Source: a virus. Taken from it: a stretch of DNA of 21,414 nt. Below the pieces are notes generated by a model, which was not told the origin of the DNA, made no database searches, and saw only the letters and a list, made by a program, of their open reading frames with translations. The stretch covers positions 1 through 21,414 of IMG/VR virus record IMGVR_UViG_3300027974_000186; one strand, given 5' to 3'. Position numbers and translations under genes: made by a program. Of this stretch, positions 1 to 8,700 are shown one piece after another; within the stretch, counting starts at the first letter, position 1, and every line of letters begins with the position of its first letter.

Positions 1-263
1 AGACCATATACTTTGTACAAGTAGCGTTGTAAGAACAACACACCACCTGATTGATAAGTAACAGCCATACCATCAGGTAATTCAGGCGCAGCACCGAATC
101 CGTATAAAACGGGTTCTTCGTGATAGTTACGCGCAATACCTTTTTGCTCGGTGAAAACCTGTTTCCATTCATCAGCACGTTGATCGTAAACACCATCAAA
201 TACTTCATTAAGGATTGGTTCTACTACGGATCTAAAGTCCGTACTTCTCATAGGAGTAGCCAT
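1..263 (-). CDS. Probable major capsid protein, N-terminal part (cut by window edge)
   Basis: This is an open reading frame of 87 codons that runs off the left edge. It begins MATPMRSTDFRSVVEPILNE and continues with sequence about a 'DQRADEWKQVFTEQKG' stretch. The start is well supported by AAGGAG about 8 nt upstream. It is the last gene visible in the leftward head operon, directly after a decoration-like protein and a scaffold-like protein, which is where a major capsid protein normally lies. The N-terminal wording (an 'R..DF..VVEPILNEVFD' opening) resembles capsid proteins annotated in environmental phages, but this is recalled similarity, not a search result. The fold cannot be judged from 87 residues. 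An alternative is another abundant virion protein. Confidence 0.6.
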   Translation of the reverse strand, partial: MATPMRSTDFRSVVEPILNEVFDGVYDQRADEWKQVFTEQKGIARNYHEEPVLYGFGAAPELPDGMAVTYQSGGVLFLQRYLYKVYG

Positions 264-275
264 TTATATTCTCCT

Positions 276-875
276 TTAAATGGTATTAACAGGTGCTTTG
301 TATTGTGATTCGTTCAATCGAACGCTCATGTTTACAAATGCATCAGTTGGTGAATCGGTAACAAGATAAGCGTAACCAGTGATCTGGAATTGACCAGAGT
401 TTGCAACTTCTGCTGTTAAGTATGTTGAGCTGATACCTGTTGCAGTAGATCCGCCTGGTGATGCAACGCGCCAATCGCATTCGCCACCAACAGCAACTTG
501 AACTGAATCGGTACCTGCGGTTCCGGCATTTGCAAATTGAACGTCATACAAAGTTTCTGGATCATCATAAACCCAAGCAACAATATTTGTACCAGTAGTG
601 CCACCAGTCCAAAATGGCGCAATGGTTGGTTTACCGGTTGAGTCTAAATATTCAACACCGGCAAAAATACCAAGTAATGAAATACCATCAGTTGTACCAG
701 AACGTGTACCGTCTGACGTACCAAGTTGAACTGTACCAGCGGTGACTAATTTAACTGGATCACCAGAGTAAATAGACGCAGCGTAAGTGCTTGCGATTGT
801 ATAGGCTTTTGGACGCATCTGACCACTGTTGTGGAAAGCAGGTCTAAAGCCGTAAGGTGCGCTTGTTGTAGACAT
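276..875 (-). CDS. Putative head decoration or capsid-associated structural protein
   Basis: This encodes a 199-aa protein starting MSTTSAPYGFRPAFHNSGQM, with AGGAG 5 nt before the ATG. It is rich in Gly, Thr, Ser and Ala, has almost no Cys, and has short alternating beta-like segments ('AYTIASTYAASIYSGDPVKLVTAGTVQLGT'-type composition), as expected for a beta-rich virion protein. The opening 'APYG(F/L)RP...G..RP.AYTIAS.YA..IYSGDPVKL' is a pattern I recognise from conserved structural proteins encoded next to capsid genes in many phages. It lies 12 nt upstream of the probable capsid gene in the same operon. Its exact role (decoration, minor capsid) is inferred from position. Confidence 0.6.
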   Translation of the reverse strand: MSTTSAPYGFRPAFHNSGQMRPKAYTIASTYAASIYSGDPVKLVTAGTVQLGTSDGTRSGTTDGISLLGIFAGVEYLDSTGKPTIAPFWTGGTTGTNIVAWVYDDPETLYDVQFANAGTAGTDSVQVAVGGECDWRVASPGGSTATGISSTYLTAEVANSGQFQITGYAYLVTDSPTDAFVNMSVRLNESQYKAPVNTI

Positions 876-899
876 AATAGCTCCTAAAAATTAGATGGT

Positions 900-1442
900 T
901 TAGAGGTCAAAAAGAGCCTCTCTATCATCGCCTAGTTCCATGTTACCTTCACCAATAGACAAACGTGATTTCGATGCTTTTGCGCTTTGCTCTAAAAAGT
1001 CAGCGGTATCCGTAAGTTTTTCTTCTTCACGGAGTGGCGCATCGTGATGAGCTTCTTTCATGTACTTAAAGTACAATGAATTTGGCAATTTGAATGCAAG
1101 CATCTCATTCACACCAATAAATCCTGTCCAATCGCCTGTTTTAAGTGTGGCATATTCCCAGCCTGGAATGTCTTCAGGCTTTACTGCTTCATAACCTAAA
1201 CGCATGCGCGTGTGAATTGAATCTCTTGGGTTCGTCGTTGTAAGCCAGCAAGTGTGCCAGCCATCGATACTGGGTAAATCCGGTAAAGACGAATTAAAAA
1301 ATTGTTGACGGAACATTTCAACTCGCTCATCGTCTGTGACTTCTCGATTTTCTTCTATGGCTCGATCTTTCATCGTGCGACTTGTCCGAATATCGTTTCC
1401 AGCGGGTTTGTTTGATCTAATGCGTTCGTCTGTTGTTGTCAT
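900..1442 (-). CDS. Conserved phage protein of the head module, unknown function
   Basis: This is a 180-aa soluble, acidic protein. AAAGGAG sits 8 nt before the ATG. The central part contains 'IDGWHTCWLTTTNPRDSIHTRMRLGYEAVKPEDIPGW', followed by a Lys/Glu-rich helical tail ('LREEEKLTDTADFLEQSAKA'). I do not recognise a catalytic motif, signal peptide or membrane segment. The gene lies between the scaffold-like and decoration-like genes, so a structural or assembly role is likely. A candidate internal promoter lies immediately upstream (1472-1501). The 'W.T...PR.S...R...GY..V...D' pattern seems to recur in phage head operons, but I cannot name a family. Confidence 0.6.
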   Translation of the reverse strand: MTTTDERIRSNKPAGNDIRTSRTMKDRAIEENREVTDDERVEMFRQQFFNSSLPDLPSIDGWHTCWLTTTNPRDSIHTRMRLGYEAVKPEDIPGWEYATLKTGDWTGFIGVNEMLAFKLPNSLYFKYMKEAHHDAPLREEEKLTDTADFLEQSAKASKSRLSIGEGNMELGDDREALFDL

Positions 1443-1471
1443 ATGACTCGCTCCTTTCAGCGGTTGTGTAA

Positions 1472-1501
1472 ATTATATAGTAAAAAATTTTTAAAAATCA
1501 A
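1472..1501 (-). promoter_or_regulatory. Candidate internal promoter in the head operon
   Basis: On the minus strand a perfect TATAAT (plus-strand 1472-1477) lies 18 nt downstream of TTGATT (1496-1501), which matches the sigma70 -35 consensus at 4 of 6 positions. The -35 box overlaps the stop codon of the scaffold-like gene. This is the only gap longer than 50 nt between genes in this part of the operon. It could raise expression of the 180-aa protein, the decoration-like protein and the capsid protein. The region is very AT-rich, so a chance match is possible. Confidence 0.35.
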
Positions 1502-2406
1502 TTTTTATTCTTTCTATCGTACTCAGCGTAACGCTTGACATATTTATTTCTTAATGTCGCGTCGTCCCAAACTCCAGCTTCCATTAACGCCTGCTTTCTT
1601 TCTGGACTGATGTAAATCTCTTTGCGCGTTGATGTTGGTGCATGCTCACGACCAGATCCAACGCTAGGACCGCCACGCGGTGTACGTCCTGCTTGTCTGC
1701 CAAATTTATGTGGCAATCTTTTTTCAATACGATTGCGCAATTCGTCCCAGTATTCTTCAGTGCGCGAATCAAGACCTTCTTTTGCCAATCGTTTATCAAT
1801 AGCCAAAACTACCGCAGAATCTTCGTCATCACCTGTTGCATCGTACCATTTATGGTCATCCATAAACTCACGAGCATGGAACATAGTCAGCTCATCAATC
1901 GATGGTTGTTGCGGTGCATTTTGACGCTCTGCTTGTTGTTTAATCTCATGGATCTCTTTGGCACGCGAAATAGCTTGATCACGCAGTCGAATAGCTTGTG
2001 CAACATCTGCACCATTTCCAGCATCAACTGCTTTCTCAATTACGCGCTCTGCCATGTGAACTTCATTCACAGCGTGCTGTAAATGTGAGTCAATATTATT
2101 GATGTCAGACTTTTGCGAGCGTGTTTCTTGTGCGGTTAATCTGCGCTCTAAATCGTCATTACGCTTACGAAGGAAATCAAGCTCCATCTTGTCGCGTTTG
2201 ATTGCTGTGTCTTTTCTATCTTTTCGCTCTACTTTCTCTTTTCGTCTACGTTCACGAATAGCGGCACGTTCATCATCATTTGCATCGTTGCCAAGAATTC
2301 GCTCGTCTTGATCCTCATCATCTGAATCATCCGTAACAATAACAATGTCGCTGTCATTGTCTTCGTTATCAAATTCGTCGTCTTCATTTAATATTTCGTT
2401 TGCCAT
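1498..2406 (-). CDS. Putative scaffolding protein (acidic, coiled-coil)
   Basis: This encodes 302 aa, started by ATG with TAGGAG 8 nt upstream. The first ~50 residues are almost entirely Asp/Glu/Asn. Residues ~48-160 are a charged helix-forming segment (RRRKEKVERKDRKD..., DFLRKRNDDLERRL) with heptad-like spacing, followed by more helix and a basic C-terminal tail ending 'KYVKRYAEYDRKNKN'. A long charged helical protein with no Cys, encoded between portal and capsid, fits an internal scaffolding protein that binds capsid subunits through a basic C-terminal tail. No protease motif is visible. Function is inferred from composition and position. Confidence 0.6.
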   Translation of the reverse strand: MANEILNEDDEFDNEDNDSDIVIVTDDSDDEDQDERILGNDANDDERAAIRERRRKEKVERKDRKDTAIKRDKMELDFLRKRNDDLERRLTAQETRSQKSDINNIDSHLQHAVNEVHMAERVIEKAVDAGNGADVAQAIRLRDQAISRAKEIHEIKQQAERQNAPQQPSIDELTMFHAREFMDDHKWYDATGDDEDSAVVLAIDKRLAKEGLDSRTEEYWDELRNRIEKRLPHKFGRQAGRTPRGGPSVGSGREHAPTSTRKEIYISPERKQALMEAGVWDDATLRNKYVKRYAEYDRKNKN

Positions 2407-2420
2407 CGTCCCATCTCCTA

Positions 2421-2828
2421 TCAGATGAATGCTTTAATTTTTAGTGGATCTGTTAAAACCTTGCCGATAATGTCAAGGTCATTAAATATTACAAACATTG
2501 CAGATTCGTTGTTGTTTACTGGTACCTCGTATCGATCACCACCATACTTAGCTACACGCACAAAGTCACCTACTTGACACCAATCGCCTTCAGGCCATGA
2601 CTCTAAGGTTGTTCGATTCTTAAAAGCCACCGGACCTATCGACACAACTCTTGCCACCTGTGTGTTCCACTTCTCTGTGTCTTTTGTGTCGGTACTTAAA
2701 ATAATGCCGCCAGCCGATGTACTTTTTGGAGTACGAATCTGCACCAGAACGCGGCTCCCAAAAGGCTGGATGCCTGCTTCTACAGCAGGGAAAGCCTCAG
2801 CTAAAGCATTCTCATAAATCGTTGTCAC
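2421..2828 (-). CDS. GroES-like co-chaperonin (Cpn10 family)
   Basis: I chose the GTG start at 2828 because GAGGA lies 8 nt upstream. An upstream in-frame TTG (2846) would give 141 aa instead of 135. From the GTG, 'PFGSRVLVQIRTP' is followed by 'STSAGGIILSTDTKDTEKW' and 'NTQVARVVSIGP'. This matches the GroES order: a first beta strand with a conserved 'R.LV', a mobile loop of the 'SAGGI(V/I)L' type, then a 'G.V..VG.G' strand. A later 'VGDFVRVAKYGGDRYEV' fits 'VGD.V.F...G....'. GroES proteins cap GroEL, and phage versions such as T4 gp31 replace GroES to help capsid protein fold. The gene lies in the head cassette, just upstream of the scaffold-like and capsid genes. A GroES-like fold is likely; productive binding to the host GroEL is inferred. 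Confidence 0.75.
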   Translation of the reverse strand: MTTIYENALAEAFPAVEAGIQPFGSRVLVQIRTPKSTSAGGIILSTDTKDTEKWNTQVARVVSIGPVAFKNRTTLESWPEGDWCQVGDFVRVAKYGGDRYEVPVNNNESAMFVIFNDLDIIGKVLTDPLKIKAFI

Positions 2829-3009
2829 GATATTTTTCCTCGTCAATTAAAGTTAAGAGTACGTTGATGGCAGCTTCGTAACCTGCTACCACACCAGTGC
2901 GATGCCCATACTCAAAAGCATCGCGCTGTACTGGTTGCTTTAAAGAGTCAACGCTGTATCTAAGCTGTGACTCTTTAAGGCGATTGAGTAATTTTGACTC
3001 AATGTTCAT
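2812..3009 (-). CDS. Small phage protein, unknown function
   Basis: This is a 65-aa protein starting MNIESKLLNRLKESQLRYSV. It contains 'FEYGHRTGVVAGYEAAINVLLTLIDEEKYRDNDL'. The ATG overlaps the stop of the 44-aa gene upstream (ATGA), and the 3' end overlaps the co-chaperonin gene by 17 nt. No good SD is seen, so translational coupling is likely. The 'EYG.R.G...GY..A...L' helix pattern is common in small helical proteins of phage head operons, but I cannot assign a function. Confidence 0.6.
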   Translation of the reverse strand: MNIESKLLNRLKESQLRYSVDSLKQPVQRDAFEYGHRTGVVAGYEAAINVLLTLIDEEKYRDNDL

Positions 3010-3140
3010 GCAGGAGTCTTAGACTCTTTTGGCGCACTTGGCATTTTTTGTCCGTCTAGCTTTTCACCGGCTGCCATGCGTTTGTGTTGTTTAACACATG
3101 CGCCAGTCATGGGTACTTCTTTGCCTTTTGTATCACTCAT
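3006..3140 (-). CDS. Very small protein after portal, unknown function
   Basis: This is a 44-aa reading frame (MSDTKGKEVPMTGACVKQHK...KESKTPA). It has GGAG 7 nt before the ATG, and its TGA overlaps the ATG of the 65-aa gene. It fills the gap after the portal gene exactly, which supports it as a real gene despite its length. It is basic, with Lys spread along its length and one Cys. There is no membrane segment. It could be a small head-cassette accessory protein; the function is unknown. Confidence 0.6.
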   Translation of the reverse strand: MSDTKGKEVPMTGACVKQHKRMAAGEKLDGQKMPSAPKESKTPA

Positions 3141-3152
3141 GTCATATCTCCA

Positions 3153-5732
3153 TTAAGGATTAGGATTGATTCCAGTGCCAGTGCTGACACCAAACTTTTC
3201 ACCGCTTATGATCTCAGCTTGCGCAAGTTGCATTGCTGTTTGATTATCTGCGGCATTCATACGCTCTCTTGCCTGCATTTCAGCAGCAGAGCGTTGATTT
3301 TCTACTTGCGCTTCAAATGCAGCTTGTTTTGCATTTGCCATTTCACGTTGTGCATCACGTTGCATCTCCATCATGTTTTCTTGAGCAGCTAATTGAAGTT
3401 TTGCTTTTTCAAGTTCTTGTGATTGTTGCATTCTGGCTTGATCAGTTTGTTGCGACTGTTGTAATTTAGCTTGTTCAATTTGCAATTTATCCTGATCAGA
3501 TTGCGCACGTTGTTGCATCGCAGCCTGTTGTGTTTGCGCGTTGAGCTGTGCAACCTGCATGGTGTTATCGGGTGGCAATTGTGGTTGTGGTTTGTACTGC
3601 TGTGCTTCTTGCGTAATCGTTGCAAGCTCTTGACCAAAACCATCTAATTGTTGCTCGATAAATTGTTGCACTTTCATCATCAAGCTAACTTGCTCAGATA
3701 CATCATTGCCAATCACATCATCTTTTTCTGCCTTAGATGCTGCTTTGTGTGATTCGGTTAAATAATAATTCAATAGATGATCACGCAAGTGAAGTGAAAT
3801 AGGATAAAGGTAGTTTGTAATGATAGCAGGATTTCTGCCAAACAAGGGTGACTGCAAAAATGCCATGTGCGTCATCAAGTGACCTAGATGATCTTGTTTG
3901 GGTAGCACATAGATTGGTCTTCCCATTGACGCTGCAACATTTTCGGAAATAGGATCCATATCCTCTTTTCCGGGTTCGGGTTGCAAGTAATCATCAGCCG
4001 ATAACTTCATGACCGTTAAGAACGCTTCCTCAACTTTGCGTTGATTGTACATCTGCGGGAACAATTGCGAGCGTTGCAAAATCGCTTGGTTTTGTGCAAA
4101 GCGTTGCGTTTCACTAAAGATAGCAGGATCACTGACTGGGATGATGTCCATCGGACCATCAAAGTCTGACGGATCAATTTCAAGTCCAGCTTCGTATGCT
4201 TTCAAGTCTTCAACGGTTAGGTACGCAGAGTTGATGCGATGCAATACTTTCAGAACGCGATCCATCGAGTTGTGCAAACGCGCATGAATTGAGCTAAATA
4301 CCACCATACCTTGTTCAATCAATGCCATCGTCGTGCCAACGGGTTGATTAGGATTTTGATCAGATAGCTTCTCAAACGATGTTTGAATCACGCCTTTGCC
4401 AGCATCCACTAAAAATCCAAGCAAACTAAACAGCACAGGTGATGGGCCGTTAAATGGCAGTGGCATGGCAATTTTGCGCACGTCATCCACCATTGCGCCA
4501 CCATCAAGCTCAACAACTTCTGTTGGTTGCACGTTGATAGTCTGACCGTTAGGACCGCCTTTGAGCTTTAGTAGCGTTGGCACGTTTTGAATGTGCGCTG
4601 AATCAAGCAATGCACGCAATGCACCAGTAGCCGCACCTGACAAGCCACCAATCATTTGTGTCAAACTAATTGGATAAGCACCACGCCAAGGAACGAATGG
4701 GAACTCAATAATCCAGTCTAGCTCTTTTCTGTTTTCATCGTCCGGCTCCCAGTTTCTGTAGAGTGCAACGCCTTCGCTGGTTGTTTTGTCGATGCTTAAG
4801 ATATATGGCTCCATGCCATCGCCAAAGTCTAAATATGTGTAGACTTCAAAAATGGTGCGAAGTCCATCCTCGTTGTAGCTGCTTTCCTTTCTGCCTTCAA
4901 TCTTGTCGTTGGCTTGTGATGCTTTACTAAACTCAGGATCACTTGCGTAACCCAAGTCAACATCGATATACATACCCGCTTTAACGCGACGCGCATATTC
5001 CATCTTAGTGATGTATTGCACATGCGTTTTGCGCTCTGCCGTATAAAAGTTGGTTGCAGCGAACGGCAGGTAAACGTCTTCAATAGCGATAAACTCCGCT
5101 TGTGGTCGCTTGTACTGATTGTTCCACATCAACTTGAGGTATTGACCACCGCCAAGTGGTAACTGCGTGCTAAGTTGCTCTAACTCACCTCTGAACTCAG
5201 GCATCTGCTCAGTTAGCTGCCAGTTCATAAAGTCAGCTTTACGCTGTGCCTTTGCAAGTTTTTCTTTTTCTTGCTCGCCTAGTATCTTTGTTTTGACAGG
5301 ACCGTTAGCTGGGAAGATCTCTTTCATCACACGCGCAGAGAAATCCACGCACGCTTCGACAAGCATTGGATGTACTACTTTGTTTGCACCGGTGAACTGT
5401 GCGCCACCTGGTGCATCATCACCAAGACCTGTTCTGCGCAATCCTTCTTCATATTGCTTGTCGCGTTTCTCGCGTGCTTCTTTATCACGATCAATCTTTT
5501 CAAGTAGATCCTCAATCATGTCAGACAAGTCTGACTGATCTACCTCATCGATGATATTAGCAAAGTGCGCTGATTGTTCTTTTTCGTCTTTATCGTTTTT
5601 TAACTTAAGAATAGCACCGCCATCCTCTGTGTCTTCAATGTCAGATTCTTCGTCTGGATCAAACTCTACGTCTTCACCTTCCAACTCGTCTTCATCATCA
5701 TCAATGTAATCGTCTTCAATTTTCTTAGCCAT
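3153..5732 (-). CDS. Portal protein
   Basis: This encodes 859 aa with AGAGG 6 nt before the ATG. The portal forms the dodecameric ring at one head vertex through which DNA is packaged and ejected. The first ~65 residues are strongly acidic. The core includes 'VDFSARVMKEIFPANGPVKTKI' (~129-150) and 'IEFPFVPWRGAYPISLTQMIGGLSGAATGALRALLDSAHIQN', typical of large portals of podovirus-like phages. Residues ~690-835 are an unusually Gln-rich helical segment ('TQQAAMQQRAQSDQDKLQIE', 'LQQSQQTDQARMQQSQELEK'), which could be the long C-terminal barrel helix reaching into the head. The gene overlaps the upstream 1283-aa gene by 8 nt and lies in the terminase-portal-scaffold-capsid order. Identification rests on the core sequence and position. 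Confidence 0.85.
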   Translation of the reverse strand: MAKKIEDDYIDDDEDELEGEDVEFDPDEESDIEDTEDGGAILKLKNDKDEKEQSAHFANIIDEVDQSDLSDMIEDLLEKIDRDKEAREKRDKQYEEGLRRTGLGDDAPGGAQFTGANKVVHPMLVEACVDFSARVMKEIFPANGPVKTKILGEQEKEKLAKAQRKADFMNWQLTEQMPEFRGELEQLSTQLPLGGGQYLKLMWNNQYKRPQAEFIAIEDVYLPFAATNFYTAERKTHVQYITKMEYARRVKAGMYIDVDLGYASDPEFSKASQANDKIEGRKESSYNEDGLRTIFEVYTYLDFGDGMEPYILSIDKTTSEGVALYRNWEPDDENRKELDWIIEFPFVPWRGAYPISLTQMIGGLSGAATGALRALLDSAHIQNVPTLLKLKGGPNGQTINVQPTEVVELDGGAMVDDVRKIAMPLPFNGPSPVLFSLLGFLVDAGKGVIQTSFEKLSDQNPNQPVGTTMALIEQGMVVFSSIHARLHNSMDRVLKVLHRINSAYLTVEDLKAYEAGLEIDPSDFDGPMDIIPVSDPAIFSETQRFAQNQAILQRSQLFPQMYNQRKVEEAFLTVMKLSADDYLQPEPGKEDMDPISENVAASMGRPIYVLPKQDHLGHLMTHMAFLQSPLFGRNPAIITNYLYPISLHLRDHLLNYYLTESHKAASKAEKDDVIGNDVSEQVSLMMKVQQFIEQQLDGFGQELATITQEAQQYKPQPQLPPDNTMQVAQLNAQTQQAAMQQRAQSDQDKLQIEQAKLQQSQQTDQARMQQSQELEKAKLQLAAQENMMEMQRDAQREMANAKQAAFEAQVENQRSAAEMQARERMNAADNQTAMQLAQAEIISGEKFGVSTGTGINPNP

Positions 5733-8700
5733 GCTTTGCCTCTCTTATTGATGTGGGTATCTTACCACTTTTTAGTGGTTGCGATTGCGTTGTGATTTGA
5801 ATTGATACGGCAGCCGGCTCGTCTTCTTTTGGCTCATCCTCCATGCTGTCCATAAATGCTTTCATGATTTGCTCAATCGCGTCATTGTGAAGCACGTCAA
5901 CAATACCACCGTGTGCGTATAAGTCTTCTTCTGTTGCAAAGATGGGTTTGCCTTCTGATAAGCGTTGATGTGCATGGTCAATGGCTTTATGCACAATACT
6001 GCGTGGCATGTCTTCACCGTCTTGCATGTGCAGAATAAGACGGATCTCGTCAGGTGTTAGTGTAGGAATTAGCGTTGGCACATCCATTTCTTCACCATTG
6101 ATAGGCACACCAATTGAATATTCAGTCATCACGCCTGTGCCGTCTGGACGTTCAAGCTCTCCGAAGTAGCCTAGTCCTTTCTTGGTTTTGTCTGGTCTGT
6201 TGCCATAACCATAGTCACTTTCTTCGTACTTTTCGTGTAGTGCTTGCACGCTGCCGCCTTTGGCAAAACCTTTAAGAGGTATGTCTTTATTTCTTTCATA
6301 AAATTCATTTTGCAATGCGTTTATTTCATCATCAGTTGCAAATTTACCATGCTTTTGTTTTACCATTTCTTGTAATTCTGGATTTAAAAACGGTTGGCTT
6401 AAATCATAAAGGTAAGTATTGTCTAAATCCCCAACACTTGACCAATCTTTTGAACGCACAAAGTCGTGAACAGCAGGCATATACTTAGCGGTAGGCGCAG
6501 CGTTTTGTTTGCCTTTTATTTGAACGATTTTTTCTTTAGGAGGACCATAAATCTCTCTCATCACTTTATTGCGAGATTCATCAAAACTAAGATGAGGGTT
6601 AGCTTCATTATAATCAGAAGCCTTTAAAAATACATTGTTGAAATCATCTGTTGAGTTGTTACGCATTGAATTATGTAAATCATAATAATAATCTGATTCT
6701 TTTTCTGGTTTTGTTTCAATCGTCACATGCGGTTCACCACGTCTATCACGCAATGAATAGATGTTGGACTTGCCACCACCAACCTCATCACAATACTGAC
6801 CAACACAATGCCCCATCGTATCGCCTTCAAACTTCAGTGCGGCTTGTAGTGCATCACGATCTTGGTTTTCTGGCATACGCATTTGCATCCAAGATAACCC
6901 TTGATCGGGATATTCTTTGTGCATTACGGTTGCAGCGTTGCGACCTTCCTTAAGTCGTTCAGCGTCACGCCATGCGTTGATATTGGCAACATGCTCAACA
7001 GCCTGCGGCATGGAAACACGACTGAGCTTTGCTGGATCTATGCGCAGAAAGTCTGGGAGATCTGAGTTTGGATGTGTTGCGTTTCGAAGTTCATAAGCAA
7101 GATCTCTGAATCCTAATCCGGTCATAGTGTCTGTAAGATAAACTTGATCTTCATCATTAAGTTTTTTTAACCAAGGATTCTTTTCCTTAATCATTTCTTT
7201 ATTCCATTCGTTAACGTTATAGACTTTTATAGGCTTAATATTTTCATCAGCATAATGCTCCCACAATTTACCTAAACCAGTTTTTGCAATCCCTTCTGCT
7301 GGATAATCGGCTTCCTCTCGTTTAGCCATCACATCATCAATGTCAAATTCATCAGGATATCTTGGTTTGTAATGCAAAGGATTGTAGATTTCAAGCTCTG
7401 AGATTTTTTCTTGAATTCCACCAATATCTCGGTTTGTATTAGCGATTCTGTTTGCCAGCACTTCTGGTGGTAGCTCAACATCTTGCTCATACTTTGCCAA
7501 TAAATCTTGTAGCTTTGGTATCTTTGACTGTTGTTGACTGATAAGCACGTCACGTTTGTCAGGCCATCCCTCGGCAATCCGTCGAACTGGATCCTCTGGT
7601 GTTGCCATTTCGTTTTGAATGTATTTACCGAGCTTTTGTTGTAACCAATCTCTCATTTCAGCAGAATCATCATGACGAATAAATTCACTAGCAGATTTTT
7701 CTGGTGTTCGCCCATAAGCATCTAGCCAATTACCACCCTTTGGTTTGATAATTCCACCAAAACCAGCATTGTCTATAATGAAATTAGGATCACGCATTTG
7801 CTCGGTAGTGGGTACCGATCTGTAAGCAGCATCTTTTAGCCCAGTAAAAAACTTTTCTGCATTTGGGTATCCAGACAACAATTGTTTATAGTCTTCTATT
7901 GCTGAGTCTACCTCACCGCCTTCATCATCTTTAATATCCACTTCGCCACCTTCTGCGTACTTATAAATCAAACCCTCTAATGGGATGTCAGACAACTTAC
8001 CACCAGCAAGTGGATAGTTTTCACGACGTTGCGCCATGTCCATATCAAGACGATCTTGTGTTGCGCGTGCTTGTGCTTCGCCTGCTGATCTTTGATAAAG
8101 TTTCATTTTTTCTTCATTTGGCAAATCTTTAAATCTTGGATCAGTTCGTTGCATTTCTTGTGATGTTTTATATGCGTCAGAATATTTGTCATATCCAATT
8201 CTATTTTGCTTGCCCTCAATACTGCGTATCATTTTCTTTGCAAAATCTCTATCATTGCCTATTGATTCAAGCAAATCTTTGCCATTCCAAGTAAGCTCAT
8301 CTTTTATCTTGTTAGCTATTATATTTCCAGCATCTTGCGCCCAAGGAAGTTTGCTACCATATTTTGGTGGCGCACCAAGCAAATCTTTTAATTCTCTTGA
8401 ATACTTATAATAATCTGATGAATTAAAAAGCTGACGAGGTTGCGATATATTTTGCAAATCTTGTATTTGCTTTATTCTGTAATATGGTTCAGATTTTCCC
8501 GAAAGCTCATTAAATTTACTAAGAATATTGGATCCATCAATATCTTTGAATTTTTTTCCTAAAAAATTATAGTAGTCACTTTGGCTAGTCAAAGGATTTG
8601 ATCCTTTCCCCCATCCTTCGTGATTTTGAATAGCGTGTTGAAATTCATGCAAAGCAGTTGACGCTGCTTCATCTGGATAATCTAATAAGTTATTAGATAA

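Noticed and set aside
1642-2082. Plus-strand 146-codon frame
   Set aside because: Antisense to the scaffold-like gene; composition rich in Cys, Ser and Leu typical of shadow frames, no SD.
5167-5538. Plus-strand 123-codon frame
   Set aside because: Antisense to the portal gene, Ser/Arg-rich, no SD or recognisable motif.
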